A stretch of 64,000 nucleotides of DNA, taken from assembly GCF_042427575.1 (NCBI RefSeq), contig NZ_JBHMFD010000001.1, positions 124,001 to 188,000 of the forward strand, in the 5' to 3' direction. The notes below the pieces were generated by a model that saw only the letters and a list, made by a program, of their open reading frames with translations, searched no databases and was not told the origin of the DNA. A program made the position numbers and the translations under genes. Source of the stretch: Bergeyella porcorum. GTDB taxonomy: Bacteria; Bacteroidota; Bacteroidia; Flavobacteriales; Weeksellaceae. This document shows positions 25,285 through 35,077 of the stretch, in pieces. How positions within the stretch are numbered: position 1 is the stretch's first letter; every line of letters starts with the position of its first letter.

Positions 25285-26691
25285 TTATCTCCATCCGCCG
25301 CCTAAGGCTTGGTAAAGCTGCACGCCAGCATTAAGTTTGCTGTATTGAGCATCTACAATACTTAGCTCGGCATTAAGGTGGTTCACACTTGCGGTAATCA
25401 CTTCAAGGTAATTTGCCATTCCATAATCTACCAATTGCTGAGAATACTCTACCGCTTTTCCATACGCATAAGCCTCTTGAGTTTTCAGAGCGATAAATTC
25501 ATCTTGCACAGTATAATTTCTAAGAGCATCTGATACTTCTTTTCCTGCTGTAAGCAAAGTTTTTCGGAAATTAAGATAGGCCGTTTCCCTATTGGCAAGG
25601 CTCACCTCATAGGCTGTTTTTATTTGTCTTCTATTGAATATAGGCTGTGTAATGCCTGCCACTACACTCGCAAAAAGCGATTGAGCAGAAAAAAACTTGT
25701 CCAAATCTATTCCTTGTAAACCACCCGTGCCCGTAAGGGTAAGGCTAGGATAAAAGGAAGCCTTTGCCACATTGGTAAGTTCGTAGGCTTGCATCAGAGC
25801 ATATTCTGCTTGCATTACATCTGGTCGGTTGGACAACAGTTTCACAGAATACCCCAAATCAAAGCGTTCTGGTAAAGTTTGTACCGCCAATGTAGAACGC
25901 TCTACTTCTTTGCCAGAAGTTCCCAGCAAAAGAGAAAATGAGTTTTCCAACACTTGGATTTGCGTATCAATCCCGATGAGAGAAGCCTCCGCATTGTGCA
26001 CCAAAGCCTCACTTTGTTTCACAGCCACTTCTGTAAGAGTGCCTGCATTTTTCAGAGCTTGGGTAGTTTCCAATGATTTTTTTCTCAGTTCAATGGTTTT
26101 TTGGATGGTTCTCTTCTGCTCATCCAAAGCTAAAAGCTGATAATAAGTAGACGCTACCGTAGCTACCAAACTTGATTTTACAGCCCTATGCCCTGCCACC
26201 GAAGAAAGATAACTTGCCATCTGTGCTTTTTCCTGAGATTTTAACTTTCCCCAAATATCCGCCTCCCAAGAAATGGTAGCATCGATGTCAAACTGATTGA
26301 TATAGGTTCTTCGCCCAATAATCTGCCCCATCTGGGTATTGAGGGAAGAAGTAGTAAAAGTATAGCCTGGGCCTAAAGACAATGTAGGAAAATACGCATT
26401 TTTGGATTGCTTAAGATAAGTCTCCGCAGAAATCATACTTTGCACGGCAATTCTCACATCCAGATTATGCTCCAAAGCTTTTTCTATATGACCTTGCAAA
26501 ATAGGGTCTTTGAAAATTTCTTTCCAAGATAAATCTGCAATGCTACTGCTATCCATAGGAAGTCTATCTGTACGGTAGAGGTTTTCATTAACCACGGCTG
26601 CATTCCGCTGATAATTTTCTCTAACACTACACGACACCAAAATCCATAAGAGTATTGAAGAAAGTGCAATCGTTTTTATATTATTTTTCAT
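25285..26691 (-). CDS. TolC/NodT-family outer-membrane efflux lipoprotein
   Basis: A 468-residue outer-membrane factor with a lipobox LVSC (Cys21) after a hydrophobic signal, so it is a NodT-type lipoprotein. The two OEP repeats follow: ADLSWKEIFKDPILQGHIEKAL type opening, SWEADIWGKLKSQEKAQ, LLSNRPDVMQAEYALMQAY and YTVQDEFIALKTQEAY. It forms the exit duct of the tripartite pump and is the last gene of the operon, 66 bp after the pump gene and directly before the terminator. All features match family norms. Confidence 0.93.
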   Translation of the reverse strand: MKNNIKTIALSSILLWILVSCSVRENYQRNAAVVNENLYRTDRLPMDSSSIADLSWKEIFKDPILQGHIEKALEHNLDVRIAVQSMISAETYLKQSKNAYFPTLSLGPGYTFTTSSLNTQMGQIIGRRTYINQFDIDATISWEADIWGKLKSQEKAQMASYLSSVAGHRAVKSSLVATVASTYYQLLALDEQKRTIQKTIELRKKSLETTQALKNAGTLTEVAVKQSEALVHNAEASLIGIDTQIQVLENSFSLLLGTSGKEVERSTLAVQTLPERFDLGYSVKLLSNRPDVMQAEYALMQAYELTNVAKASFYPSLTLTGTGGLQGIDLDKFFSAQSLFASVVAGITQPIFNRRQIKTAYEVSLANRETAYLNFRKTLLTAGKEVSDALRNYTVQDEFIALKTQEAYAYGKAVEYSQQLVDYGMANYLEVITASVNHLNAELSIVDAQYSKLNAGVQLYQALGGGWR

Positions 26692-26757
26692 TTCTAAATC
26701 ATTTAAAGTATTAGATTGCTGAAGTTTTTTTTACACCAGCAATCTAAAAACCTTGGG

Positions 26758-29700
26758 TTATTCATTCAAATTTAATTTCTCAGATTTCAACGGTTTTATT
26801 TTTTCTTGAATGGCTTGGAAAACGATGTAGAGCATTGGGATTACAATTACCCCTACCATCGTTCCTATCAATAGTCCGAACACGGCACCTGTTGCCACCG
26901 AGCGGTTTCCAGCAGCTCCAATACCGCTAGCCAATACCAAAGGTAATAACCCAACGATGAAGGCAAATGACGTCATCAAAATCGGACGCAAACGAGCCAT
27001 CGCTGCATTAATTGCCGAGCGAGACAAGCTCTCGCCGTGGTGCCTACGCTGCACAGCAAACTCCACTATCAAAATCGCATTTTTTGCCAACAATCCAATG
27101 AGCATAATCAAGGATATTTGGAAATAAATATTGTTTTGCAAGCCCATTATCCATTGTCCTAAATATGCACCAGCAATCCCAAATGGCAAGGATGTAATCA
27201 CCGCTAATGGCAATACATAACTTTCGTATTGTGCCGATAGAATAAAGTAGGTAAAGATGAGTGATAGCATAAAGATAACCACCATCTGAGAACCTGAATT
27301 TTTCTCCTCACGCGTAAGTCCCGTAAAATCTATGGCATAATTAGCTCCTAATGTCTGTGCCGCTACTTCTTCCACCGCTTTTATGGCATCTCCGGTACTG
27401 TAGCCTGGTGCATTTCCTCCTGATAAACTTGCAGATGTAAAGAGGTTGTATCGGTTTACAATCTGTGGCCCATATACGCGTTTTAACGATACAAACTGTG
27501 ATACTGGCACCATTTCGTTATTGCTGTTTTTCACCATCAATTCATCAAAATTTTGCACATTTTGGCGGTATTCTGGTAAAGCTTGTACCATCACTCTAAA
27601 CTGTTTTCCATACTTGGTGAAATCTGTAGCATAAAGTCCTCCTACATAGCTCTGTAGTGTAGAAAGAATGGCACTCACCGAAATGCCCGACTGAGCTGCA
27701 CGTTCTGCATTTACCGTTAATTCATACTGTGGATAGCGTACATTGAGTGAGTTTTGCACATACTGTATTTCGGGTCTTTGCATTAAATTCCCGATAAATT
27801 CTTGTGCTTTATTATTCAAATCTTCAATAGAACCTCCAGATTTATCCATCAAAACCATAGAAACACCTCCACTGGCACTAAATCCTGGTACGGCAGGCAT
27901 TTGAAAGAAGATGACCTTGGCATCTGATATTCCTGAAACTGCTCCAAAAGCCTTTTGTCTGATGGCATCAATGGTTTTCTCTGGGTCGCCAGAGCGTTCT
28001 TCAAACGATTCCAAACGCACAAACCCCATTCCGAAATTACTTCCTGCTCCTGAAATAATGCTTCGTCCTACAACTCCTGTAGTAGCAACTACGCCTGGTA
28101 TTTTGGACACTTTGGTACGCACTTCTTCTAAAACATTTGCCGTTCGCTCCATAGATGCACCTGGTGCCAATTCTACATTCATCAAAAAGAAACCATTGTC
28201 TTCATCTGGTACAAAACCTGTTTTTAAATCTTTATTTGCAAAATAAAATGCAATACCCGCAATGGCAAAAAATACCAACAGTAGATATTTTCTTCTTAAA
28301 AGAAAGGTAAATGCACGGCCATAGCGTTGAGTTCCTACATTGAAAGCGATATTAAACTTGTGGAAAAATTTGCCCATCATAGACTTTTCTTCGTATGCTT
28401 TATCTCCGTGTGGCTTTAGCAACAAAGCACAAAGCACAGGGCTGAGCGTAAGGGCATTCACCGCAGATATGGCAATAGCCACAATAAGTGTGATACCAAA
28501 TTGTTTGTAAAACACACCCGTAGGCCCCGAAATAAACGTTACGGGGATAAACACCGCTGCCATCACTAGAGTAATAGAAATAATAGCCCCCGTGATTTCG
28601 TCCATTGCTTCAATCGTAGCGGATTTAGACGTCTTATGCCCTCCGCCTTCCATCTTGGCGTGTACTGCTTCTACCACCACTATGGCATCATCTACCACAA
28701 TACCTATGGCGAGTACCAAGGCAAATAAGGTGAGCAAGTTGATAGAATATCCAAATAAATACAGAAAGAAAAATGTTCCTACAATAGACACCGGTACGGC
28801 AATCGCTGGAATAAGCGTAGAACGGAAATCTTGTAAAAAGATATATACCACGATGAATACCAAAAGGAATGCTTCTAAAAGTGTAGTAATTACCTTAGAA
28901 ATAGAAGCATCTAGAAATTCATTAGCATCGTAGTTAAATCGGTATTTCATTCCTTTAGGAAACGAACCTTCGGCAGATTCTAGATAAGCTTTTATTTCAT
29001 TGATAATATCACGAGCATTAGACCCTGGGGTTTGTGAAATTCCCATTGCTACCGATGGATATTGGTTTACTTTCGCAAAATTGGCATACGAAAGCGAACC
29101 CAATTCTATATCCGCTATATCTTTTAAGTATAAGATTCTTCCACCATCTAAGGCTTTAATCACAATATTTTCGTATTCGGATACTTCGTTGAATTTTCCT
29201 TTGTATCGGATAATGTATTCATACGAATTTCCAGAATTTTGTCCCAAAGAGCCCGAAGCTGCTTCCAAACTCTGTGAGGTAATCGCTGAAGTGACTTCCG
29301 ACGGAACCAAGCCATAGGCAGCCAATTTTTCAGGCTTGAGCCAAACACGCATCGAATAGTCTTTTCCACCAAAAACAGAAGCATCACCCACTCCCTGAAT
29401 ACGCTTGAGAGCAGGAATGATATTGATATTCATATAATTTTGAATAAACAAATCGTCTATTTCAGGATTTTCAGAATAGAAATTGATAAACATCAAGTTG
29501 CCAGGGTTTTGTTTTTGTGTAATTACCCCAGCACGGGTTACCTCACTTGGCAATAGCGAGTTGGCACGGGCTACGCGATTCTGCACGTTTACCGAGGCAA
29601 TATCGCCATCATAACCTTGTTTAAAATACACATTGATGGTAGCAGTACCATTGTTAGACGCTGTAGAGGTAATATAATCCATACCTTCTACTCCATTGAT

Positions 29701-29904
29701 TTGCTCCTCCAAAGGAACTATTACCGACTTCATTACTGTTTCGGCATTGGCTCCAGTATAGGTAGCCGATACCGATACCGTTACAGGTGCAATATTAGGA
29801 TATTGAGCTATGGGCAACGAAGTAATCCCTAATACACCGAGAATTACAATCATTATAGAAATTACCGTAGAAAGCACCGGACGGTTGATAAACTTCTTAA
29901 TCAT
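26758..29904 (-). CDS. RND efflux transporter permease (AcrB-like, HAE1 family)
   Basis: A 1048-residue proton-driven drug exporter of the inner membrane with 12 helices and two large periplasmic loops. It begins MIKKFINRPVLSTVISI, as usual. The proton-relay aspartates are in GIVVDDAIVVVEAV (around residues 402-415, helix 4), and the conserved loops TYTGANAETVMKSV, PLEEQINGVEGMDY, VPGFSASGGVSMVL and PLAVITSLPFGIAGAYLG are all present. Length equals that of AcrB. Substrates cannot be read from the sequence. It starts 4 bp after the adaptor gene's stop, so the two are translationally close. Confidence 0.95.
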   Translation of the reverse strand: MIKKFINRPVLSTVISIMIVILGVLGITSLPIAQYPNIAPVTVSVSATYTGANAETVMKSVIVPLEEQINGVEGMDYITSTASNNGTATINVYFKQGYDGDIASVNVQNRVARANSLLPSEVTRAGVITQKQNPGNLMFINFYSENPEIDDLFIQNYMNINIIPALKRIQGVGDASVFGGKDYSMRVWLKPEKLAAYGLVPSEVTSAITSQSLEAASGSLGQNSGNSYEYIIRYKGKFNEVSEYENIVIKALDGGRILYLKDIADIELGSLSYANFAKVNQYPSVAMGISQTPGSNARDIINEIKAYLESAEGSFPKGMKYRFNYDANEFLDASISKVITTLLEAFLLVFIVVYIFLQDFRSTLIPAIAVPVSIVGTFFFLYLFGYSINLLTLFALVLAIGIVVDDAIVVVEAVHAKMEGGGHKTSKSATIEAMDEITGAIISITLVMAAVFIPVTFISGPTGVFYKQFGITLIVAIAISAVNALTLSPVLCALLLKPHGDKAYEEKSMMGKFFHKFNIAFNVGTQRYGRAFTFLLRRKYLLLVFFAIAGIAFYFANKDLKTGFVPDEDNGFFLMNVELAPGASMERTANVLEEVRTKVSKIPGVVATTGVVGRSIISGAGSNFGMGFVRLESFEERSGDPEKTIDAIRQKAFGAVSGISDAKVIFFQMPAVPGFSASGGVSMVLMDKSGGSIEDLNNKAQEFIGNLMQRPEIQYVQNSLNVRYPQYELTVNAERAAQSGISVSAILSTLQSYVGGLYATDFTKYGKQFRVMVQALPEYRQNVQNFDELMVKNSNNEMVPVSQFVSLKRVYGPQIVNRYNLFTSASLSGGNAPGYSTGDAIKAVEEVAAQTLGANYAIDFTGLTREEKNSGSQMVVIFMLSLIFTYFILSAQYESYVLPLAVITSLPFGIAGAYLGQWIMGLQNNIYFQISLIMLIGLLAKNAILIVEFAVQRRHHGESLSRSAINAAMARLRPILMTSFAFIVGLLPLVLASGIGAAGNRSVATGAVFGLLIGTMVGVIVIPMLYIVFQAIQEKIKPLKSEKLNLNE

Positions 29905-29908
29905 AGTT

Positions 29909-31108
29909 TTAGAAAATAGGTTTTACTGCTTGTACTAAACTATCCATATTAATAACTTTCGGGGTGATTTTTGTTTCTGGTTGTAAAGAAGAAACACCCT
30001 GAGCCACAATTTCATCACCTTGTTTTAGTCCGCTTTCCAAAACGATATAGCCCTCTACACGGTCGCGAACTTTTATAGTTACCGGGTTGGCGACACCTTT
30101 ATCTACCTTGTAGGCATAGACAATCTGCTGCTGCTCATAGGTAGAAGATTCTGGAATTGCCAATACGTTGTTGTACAGTTTCGGGATTCTAATTCTTCCG
30201 CTATTTCCATTGCTAAGGAGTTTAGCTTCGTTATTAAATAGTACTCTAAACTGGATGGTTCCGGTGGTTTGGTCTATTTGCCCGGTAACAGTTTGTATCC
30301 TTCCCTTTTCAGAATAAGGTTGCCCATTGGCTAAAATCAAATCTACCATTGGCATATTTTTCAATTTTTCAGGAACGGTTGCTCCTACCGAACCTTCCAA
30401 GAAATCGAGGTATTCTTTTTCGTTCATCGAGAAATAAACATACAGCTCTTTGGTGTCCGATACGGTAGTAATAGCCGTAGCATCAGAAGGCCCTACCAGA
30501 CTTCCCTCGCGGAAATTGATTTTACCCACCACGCCAGAAATCGGAGCTCGAATAATGGAATAGTTGATATTGGCCTCCACGCTTTTATAGTTAGCTACCG
30601 CTTGAGCTTCTGCGGCCTGAGCTTGAGAAAGCTGTGCTTTGGCACTTGCCAAATTAGCTTGTGCTGTTTGCAATTGCACATTGCTGATGATATTTTTAGC
30701 CACCAGAGGTTTCAGTTTATCCACCTCTACCTGTGCGGCTTGCACAGCAGCTTTAGCAGCTTGAACATTGGCTTTGGCTGAACTAATTCCCGAACGGGCA
30801 GCATCTGCATTTTCGTTGAGAATATTGGTTTCTAACCTGAAAAGCGGTTGTCCAGCCTTTACATATTGTCCTTCATCTACCAATACTTGCGTGATGTATC
30901 CTTGGATTTTTGCCCGTACTGCATTGTTTACTTTCCCTTGAATATCGGCTGCATATTCAGTATAGCCCGTAATATTTTTGGTTTCTACCTTCACTACTGG
31001 ATAAGGCTTTGCTACGTTGGCCATAGCAGCATTGGGGTCTTCCTTTTTACCACAACTTACCGCCGTCGTAGCAATAATGATAGGAAACATTAACGAATGG
31101 TATTTCAT
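29909..31108 (-). CDS. RND efflux periplasmic adaptor (AcrA-like)
   Basis: A 399-residue membrane-fusion protein. The N-terminus is a signal with a weak lipobox AVSC (Cys19), so it is probably a lipoprotein. The lipoyl-like half-motifs (VRAKIQGYITQVLVDEGQYVKAGQPLF and ANINYSIIRAPISGVVGKI, given for position only) flank an alpha-helical hairpin of Ala- and Gln-rich coiled coil at about residues 100-170. The beta-barrel and proximal domains follow. It joins the pump to the outer-membrane duct and is the second gene of the operon, 96 bp after the regulator. Confidence 0.94.
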   Translation of the reverse strand: MKYHSLMFPIIIATTAVSCGKKEDPNAAMANVAKPYPVVKVETKNITGYTEYAADIQGKVNNAVRAKIQGYITQVLVDEGQYVKAGQPLFRLETNILNENADAARSGISSAKANVQAAKAAVQAAQVEVDKLKPLVAKNIISNVQLQTAQANLASAKAQLSQAQAAEAQAVANYKSVEANINYSIIRAPISGVVGKINFREGSLVGPSDATAITTVSDTKELYVYFSMNEKEYLDFLEGSVGATVPEKLKNMPMVDLILANGQPYSEKGRIQTVTGQIDQTTGTIQFRVLFNNEAKLLSNGNSGRIRIPKLYNNVLAIPESSTYEQQQIVYAYKVDKGVANPVTIKVRDRVEGYIVLESGLKQGDEIVAQGVSSLQPETKITPKVINMDSLVQAVKPIF

Positions 31109-31153
31109 AACTAAAATTTATTTTATAAGTCTTTTATTTTAATTTGATATATT

Positions 31154-31180
31154 CTGTCAGGCTGAGCGGAGTAGAAGCCT
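31154..31180. repeat. short hairpin repeat of a type common in Bacteroidota
   Basis: CTGTCAGGCTGAGCGGAGTA followed by GAAGCC forms a GGCT/AGCC-closed hairpin. It resembles the very common Bacteroidota intergenic motif GCTGAGCGAAGTCGAAGCC. It sits between the efflux regulator and adaptor genes, within the presumed operon. Confidence 0.5.
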
Positions 31181-31204
31181 TTCATTACATTCAAAACAGA
31201 ATTT

Positions 31205-31681
31205 TTATAGTTTTCTAATGGTTTCTTCTATATTATCTGCGTGTTTTATCAACATTTCGCTTTGGATTTTCAACTTCTGTATTCCTGAAGCTTCTCCTTT
31301 GTTTAGAATTTCTTGATAAACACTTATTTTCTCTAAAAGATCTGCTTCTCTCCTCAATCGCTTTGCTACATTGCTCAGCCTAATCTTTGCAAACTCATCA
31401 TTGGTTATGAAATATCGCTTTCTTTGATTGGGTTTTGTAATATCTTTAATGAGCTGTAATGATAATAATGTATTAAGATTAGATGATATACTACTTTTAC
31501 TTGCAGAAAAATATTCTACCAATTCCTCAAAGGTTTTTCCTTCCCTATTGAAATCAAACATCAGGTATGAATTGATTTTTGATGCCAAAGGGGGCAAACC
31601 ATAAAAATCACCATAGAACGCTGCGGATTCTTTCAGTATTTCTTCACGCAATTGCGTTATATCTGTATTTACTTCTCCCAT
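31205..31681 (-). CDS. GbsR/MarR-type transcriptional regulator of the efflux operon
   Basis: A 158-residue winged-helix regulator. The ATG at 31681 is preferred to a GTG three codons upstream. The MarR-like fold is visible in LPPLASKINSYLMF, FEELVEYFSASKSSISSNLNTLLSLQLI (recognition helix SKSSISSNLNTL) and the wing KPNQRKRYFIT; a helical dimerisation tail follows. This is the GbsR-like subgroup that often heads RND operons in Bacteroidota. A perfect 10-bp palindrome overlaps its promoter, suggesting it represses its own operon (regulator, adaptor, pump, duct). The effector is unknown. Confidence 0.88.
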   Translation of the reverse strand: MGEVNTDITQLREEILKESAAFYGDFYGLPPLASKINSYLMFDFNREGKTFEELVEYFSASKSSISSNLNTLLSLQLIKDITKPNQRKRYFITNDEFAKIRLSNVAKRLRREADLLEKISVYQEILNKGEASGIQKLKIQSEMLIKHADNIEETIRKL

Positions 31682-31689
31682 AATGACCA

Positions 31690-31726
31690 CAAAGATATAA
31701 AATTAGTTCGGTAAAAACCGAACTAA
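31690..31726 (-). promoter_or_regulatory. promoter with palindromic operator for the efflux operon
   Basis: On the minus strand, -7 box TATCTTTG lies at 31697-31690. Just upstream, TTAGTTCGGT and ACCGAACTAA (31703-31726) form a perfect 10-bp inverted repeat with a 4-bp spacer. It covers the region between the -7 box and the expected -33 box (TTCG, 21 nt away). This is the classic position for a dimeric repressor site. Confidence 0.78.
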
Positions 31727-31740
31727 AATCAACAAAAAAT

Positions 31741-31774
31741 ATAAAAAGCAAGACTTTCTAGATAAGCCTTGCTT
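31741..31774 (-). terminator. terminator of the lysine-catabolism/73-aa unit
   Basis: AAGCAAG/CTTGCTT arms with an inner CTT/AAG extension. On the minus strand it is followed by TTTTTAT. It lies between the 73-aa gene and the efflux promoter. Confidence 0.75.
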
Positions 31775-31821
31775 CAGGTAATAAAATTTAAAACTATGAA
31801 AACAATTATTATTAGGATAAT

Positions 31822-32043
31822 TTATTTCTCTTGTAACCAAGCATCTATAATCTCAAATGCCTTCTTCTCGTCTTCCAAATCCACCATTACTTTTAGTGTA
31901 GTAGCTGTGGGTGTGGTAGTAAATGTCATATACTTATTTTCCACGGAATTTTTTATCCCTGCATCTTCCAACTTAGACTTTACCAATTGAATTTCTTGTT
32001 GGATTTCACTTTCAAAAACTGAAACTCTCGCTTTATTCTCCAT
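31822..32043 (-). CDS. small DUF2007-like protein
   Basis: A 73-residue soluble protein beginning ARVSVFESEIQQEIQLVKSKLEDAGI, reminiscent of the DUF2007 putative signal-transducing family, which has a beta-alpha-beta-beta-alpha fold and usually starts with a strand followed by a helix. The rest (KVMVDLEDEKKAFEIIDAWLQEK) fits the same ferredoxin-like pattern. Function is unknown. It is 58 bp after the aminotransferase gene and ahead of a terminator, so it probably ends that operon. Confidence 0.75.
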   Translation of the reverse strand: MENKARVSVFESEIQQEIQLVKSKLEDAGIKNSVENKYMTFTTTPTATTLKVMVDLEDEKKAFEIIDAWLQEK

Positions 32044-32101
32044 ATTTTATTTTTTTTGATGATATAAAATTACATCTTTCATTCAATATTACAAAATAAT
32101 T

Positions 32102-33439
32102 TTAAATTTCTTTTTGTAAAATTTGCTCCAATCGTTCCAAAGCCGTCTGTATTTCATCTTTTGAAACATTGAGATGAGGTCTAAATCTTAATGCCCTCTC
32201 TCCACATCCTAAGATAATCACTTTATCTTGATACAATTGGCTTTGAACTTTATTTCTCAGCTCTGCTGTTGGTAGGTTAAAAGCACACATTAGCCCCTTA
32301 CCTCTGGCAGCAGAAACATACTGTGGATATTGCTGCTCCAATCTTTGAAGTCCTTCCAAAAGATAAGCTCCCATCTCTTCTGCGTGTTGCACCAGATTCT
32401 CCTGCTCTATAACCTCTAGAATGAGTTTGAGCCTCATCATATCGATAAAATTACCTCCAAAAGTAGAGTTGATTCTTGAGCTTTCTCTGAATACATTATC
32501 TGGGACTTCGTCAAATTTTTCCTTGTTGGCCAAAATACCACATACCTGCGTTTTTTTCCCGAAAGAAATCACATCTGGTTGCACCGAAAAATGCTCGTGT
32601 GCCCACATTTTACCAGTCATCCCGATGCCCGTCTGTACTTCATCGAAGATGAGCAAAACCTCGTTTTCATCACAAATCTTTCTAAGTCCTTGGAAAAATT
32701 CATCTCTAAAATGGTGGTCGCCACCTTCCGCTTGAATTGGCTCTATGATGATGCAAGCCACTCTATTAGGATTAGCAATAATGGCTTCCTGAATATTAAG
32801 CAAAGCAATCTGTTCGTTTTTGATGGTTTCCTCCAAATTTTCTTCCGTAATGGGATAATTCAAATGAGGATTGAGGATTCTAGGCCAATCAAATTTTGGG
32901 AAATATTGGTATTTTCTTGGGTCAAAAGTATTGGTAAGACTCAGCGTATAGCCACTACGCCCGTGGAATGCTTGGCGAAAATGAATACAAATATCCCCCT
33001 CTACTTCTATATCTTTTGCAAAATTCTTTTTGGTTTTCCAATCAAAACAAGCCTTCATTGCATTTTCTACCGCTAAGGTTCCTCCAGAAATAAAAAACGC
33101 ATACTGTAAATGTTTTGGAATAGCAACCCTTTCAAAAACTTCCATAAACTCCGCATATTCTTCAGAATATACATCTGCCAAAGTTGGTTTGTTGATGGCC
33201 ATTTTCCCGAGCCATTCTGTATGCTTCACCAGATAGGGATGATTATAGCCTATTGCTCCTGAGGCAAACATAGAAAACATATCCAGATATTCTTCTCCTG
33301 AAATTTTATCGTGAATCCAAGAGCCGTGAGATTTTTCCATATCCATCACAAAATCAAAGCCATCTGCTAAGATGTGTCTTGATAGAGTTTCTTTTACTTT
33401 ATTGGCAGCTACCTTGTTGGATTGAATTGCGTCGTGCAT
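32102..33439 (-). CDS. lat: L-lysine 6-transaminase
   Basis: A 445-residue class III PLP aminotransferase that moves the epsilon-amino group of lysine to 2-oxoglutarate, giving 2-aminoadipate semialdehyde. It is recognisable by the LAT-type N-terminus (HILADGFDFVMDMEKSHGSW), YAFFISGGTLAVENAMKA, FRQAFHGRSGYTLSLTNT, LIFDEVQTGIGMTGK (PLP Asp) and SFGKKTQVCGI with the PLP lysine. These match lysine 6-aminotransferases more closely than ornithine or GABA enzymes. It follows the ALDH gene by 65 bp on the same strand, and that gene's product would use its product. Confidence 0.9.
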   Translation of the reverse strand: MHDAIQSNKVAANKVKETLSRHILADGFDFVMDMEKSHGSWIHDKISGEEYLDMFSMFASGAIGYNHPYLVKHTEWLGKMAINKPTLADVYSEEYAEFMEVFERVAIPKHLQYAFFISGGTLAVENAMKACFDWKTKKNFAKDIEVEGDICIHFRQAFHGRSGYTLSLTNTFDPRKYQYFPKFDWPRILNPHLNYPITEENLEETIKNEQIALLNIQEAIIANPNRVACIIIEPIQAEGGDHHFRDEFFQGLRKICDENEVLLIFDEVQTGIGMTGKMWAHEHFSVQPDVISFGKKTQVCGILANKEKFDEVPDNVFRESSRINSTFGGNFIDMMRLKLILEVIEQENLVQHAEEMGAYLLEGLQRLEQQYPQYVSAARGKGLMCAFNLPTAELRNKVQSQLYQDKVIILGCGERALRFRPHLNVSKDEIQTALERLEQILQKEI

Positions 33440-33504
33440 AATTTTTGTGATTTTTTATTAGTTATTAGATTTAAATATTATATAAAACTTTGATTTTAAA
33501 CTTC

Positions 33505-35055
33505 TTAAATATCAAACTTAATTCCTTGTGCCAGTGGAAGTTCTTTACTATAATTGATGGTATTGGTCTGTCTTCTCATATAGTATTTCCATACATCAGA
33601 GCCAGATTCTCTACCTCCACCCGTTTCTTTCTCACCACCAAAAGCTCCGCCTATCTCTGCTCCCGAGGTCCCGATATTGACATTAGCAATACCACAGTCT
33701 GAACCAGCGTGGGATAGGAACAACTCTGCCTCACGGAGATTTTGCGTCATAATAGCAGAAGATAATCCCTGTGGAACATCATTTTGCATTTCAATAGCGT
33801 CTTCCAAATTTTGGTATTTCATCAAATATAAAATAGGGGCAAAAGTCTCGTGTTGCACAATTTCAAATTGATTTTGCACCTCGGCAATACAAGGTTTTAC
33901 ATAGCAGCCAGATTCATAACCTTTCCCAGAAAGCACTTCGTCTTCTACTACAAAGTTTCCTCCTTCTTTTTTACACTTGGCAATGGCATTTTCATATTGC
34001 TTCACGGCATCGGTATCAATCAGTGGACCTACGTGATTGCTTTCATCTAATGGATTTCCAATCTTAAGCTGACCGTAGGCTTTCACCAAACGCTGCTTTA
34101 CTTCTTCATAAACATTCTCGTGAATAATCAGTCGGCGGGTAGAGGTACATCTTTGTCCTGCTGTGCCTACTGCACCAAACACTGCACCAATGATGGACAT
34201 ATCCAAATCTGCATTTTCTGTGATAATGATGGCATTGTTACCTCCCAGTTCTAAAATGGATTTCCCGAAACGCTCTGCGACTTTTACGCCTACTTTTCTC
34301 CCCACATTGGTAGAACCCGTAAAGGAAATCAAAGGAATATTTTTATCATCTACTAGGCGTTCTCCAAGGGTAGCATCTCCCACAATAAGCCCCGAAATGC
34401 CTTCTGGCAAATTATTTTCTTTCAATACTTCTGCAATGATATTCTGGCAAGCAATGGCACAAAGTGGAGTTTTCTCTGATGGTTTCCAGATGGTTACATT
34501 ACCACAAATCCACGCCAAAGCGGTATTCCAAGACCATACTGCCACTGGAAAATTGAATGCGGAGATAACGCCCACAATCCCCATTGGATGATACTGCTCA
34601 TACATACGGTGAGCCAATCGCTCAGAGTGCATTGTAAAGCCGTGCAATTGGCGAGAAAGCCCCACAGCAAAATCACAAATGTCTATCATCTCTTGCACTT
34701 CGCCCAAGCCTTCTTGTAGGGATTTTCCCATTTCGTAGGAGACCAACTTTCCTAAATCTTCTTTGTACTCCCTCAGCTTATTCCCAAACTGACGAACAAT
34801 TTCTCCTCTTTTAGGAGCAGGCATTAGCCTAAATGTTTTAAAAGCTTCTTTAGCGGCATCTAATACCTTATCATAATCTTTCTGGTTACCGCACTTTACC
34901 TTTGCAATTAGTTTTCCGTCTGTAGGAGAGTAACTTTCTATGGTCTTTCCACTCGCAAAAAACTTTCCACCTACGGAAACACCTTTGTTCTCTTCCTTAA
35001 TTCCTAATTTTTTTAATGTCTTTTCAATTCCAAAGTCTTTCTTCTTTTTAGCCAT
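33505..35055 (-). CDS. ALDH7-family aldehyde dehydrogenase (2-aminoadipate semialdehyde)
   Basis: A 516-residue NAD-dependent aldehyde dehydrogenase of the ALDH7/antiquitin type; an in-frame ATG 12 nt upstream would add four residues. Motifs: SAFNFPVAVWSWN, WKPSEKTPLCA, FTGSTNVGRKVG, ILELGGNNAII with the catalytic Glu, GTAGQRCTSTRRL with the nucleophilic Cys, and the antiquitin-like NVNIGTSGAEIGGAFGGEKETGGGRESGSD tail (given for position). Next to a lysine 6-aminotransferase, its likely job is to oxidise 2-aminoadipate semialdehyde to 2-aminoadipate. An 8-bp inverted repeat upstream may be an operator. Confidence 0.9.
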   Translation of the reverse strand: MAKKKKDFGIEKTLKKLGIKEENKGVSVGGKFFASGKTIESYSPTDGKLIAKVKCGNQKDYDKVLDAAKEAFKTFRLMPAPKRGEIVRQFGNKLREYKEDLGKLVSYEMGKSLQEGLGEVQEMIDICDFAVGLSRQLHGFTMHSERLAHRMYEQYHPMGIVGVISAFNFPVAVWSWNTALAWICGNVTIWKPSEKTPLCAIACQNIIAEVLKENNLPEGISGLIVGDATLGERLVDDKNIPLISFTGSTNVGRKVGVKVAERFGKSILELGGNNAIIITENADLDMSIIGAVFGAVGTAGQRCTSTRRLIIHENVYEEVKQRLVKAYGQLKIGNPLDESNHVGPLIDTDAVKQYENAIAKCKKEGGNFVVEDEVLSGKGYESGCYVKPCIAEVQNQFEIVQHETFAPILYLMKYQNLEDAIEMQNDVPQGLSSAIMTQNLREAELFLSHAGSDCGIANVNIGTSGAEIGGAFGGEKETGGGRESGSDVWKYYMRRQTNTINYSKELPLAQGIKFDI

Positions 35056-35077
35056 ATTAGATTTCATTTGCCAATAA

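Noticed and set aside
31154..31180. Second operator or attenuator for the efflux operon
   Set aside because: The hairpin matches a widespread Bacteroidota intergenic motif and does not resemble the palindrome at 31703-31726.
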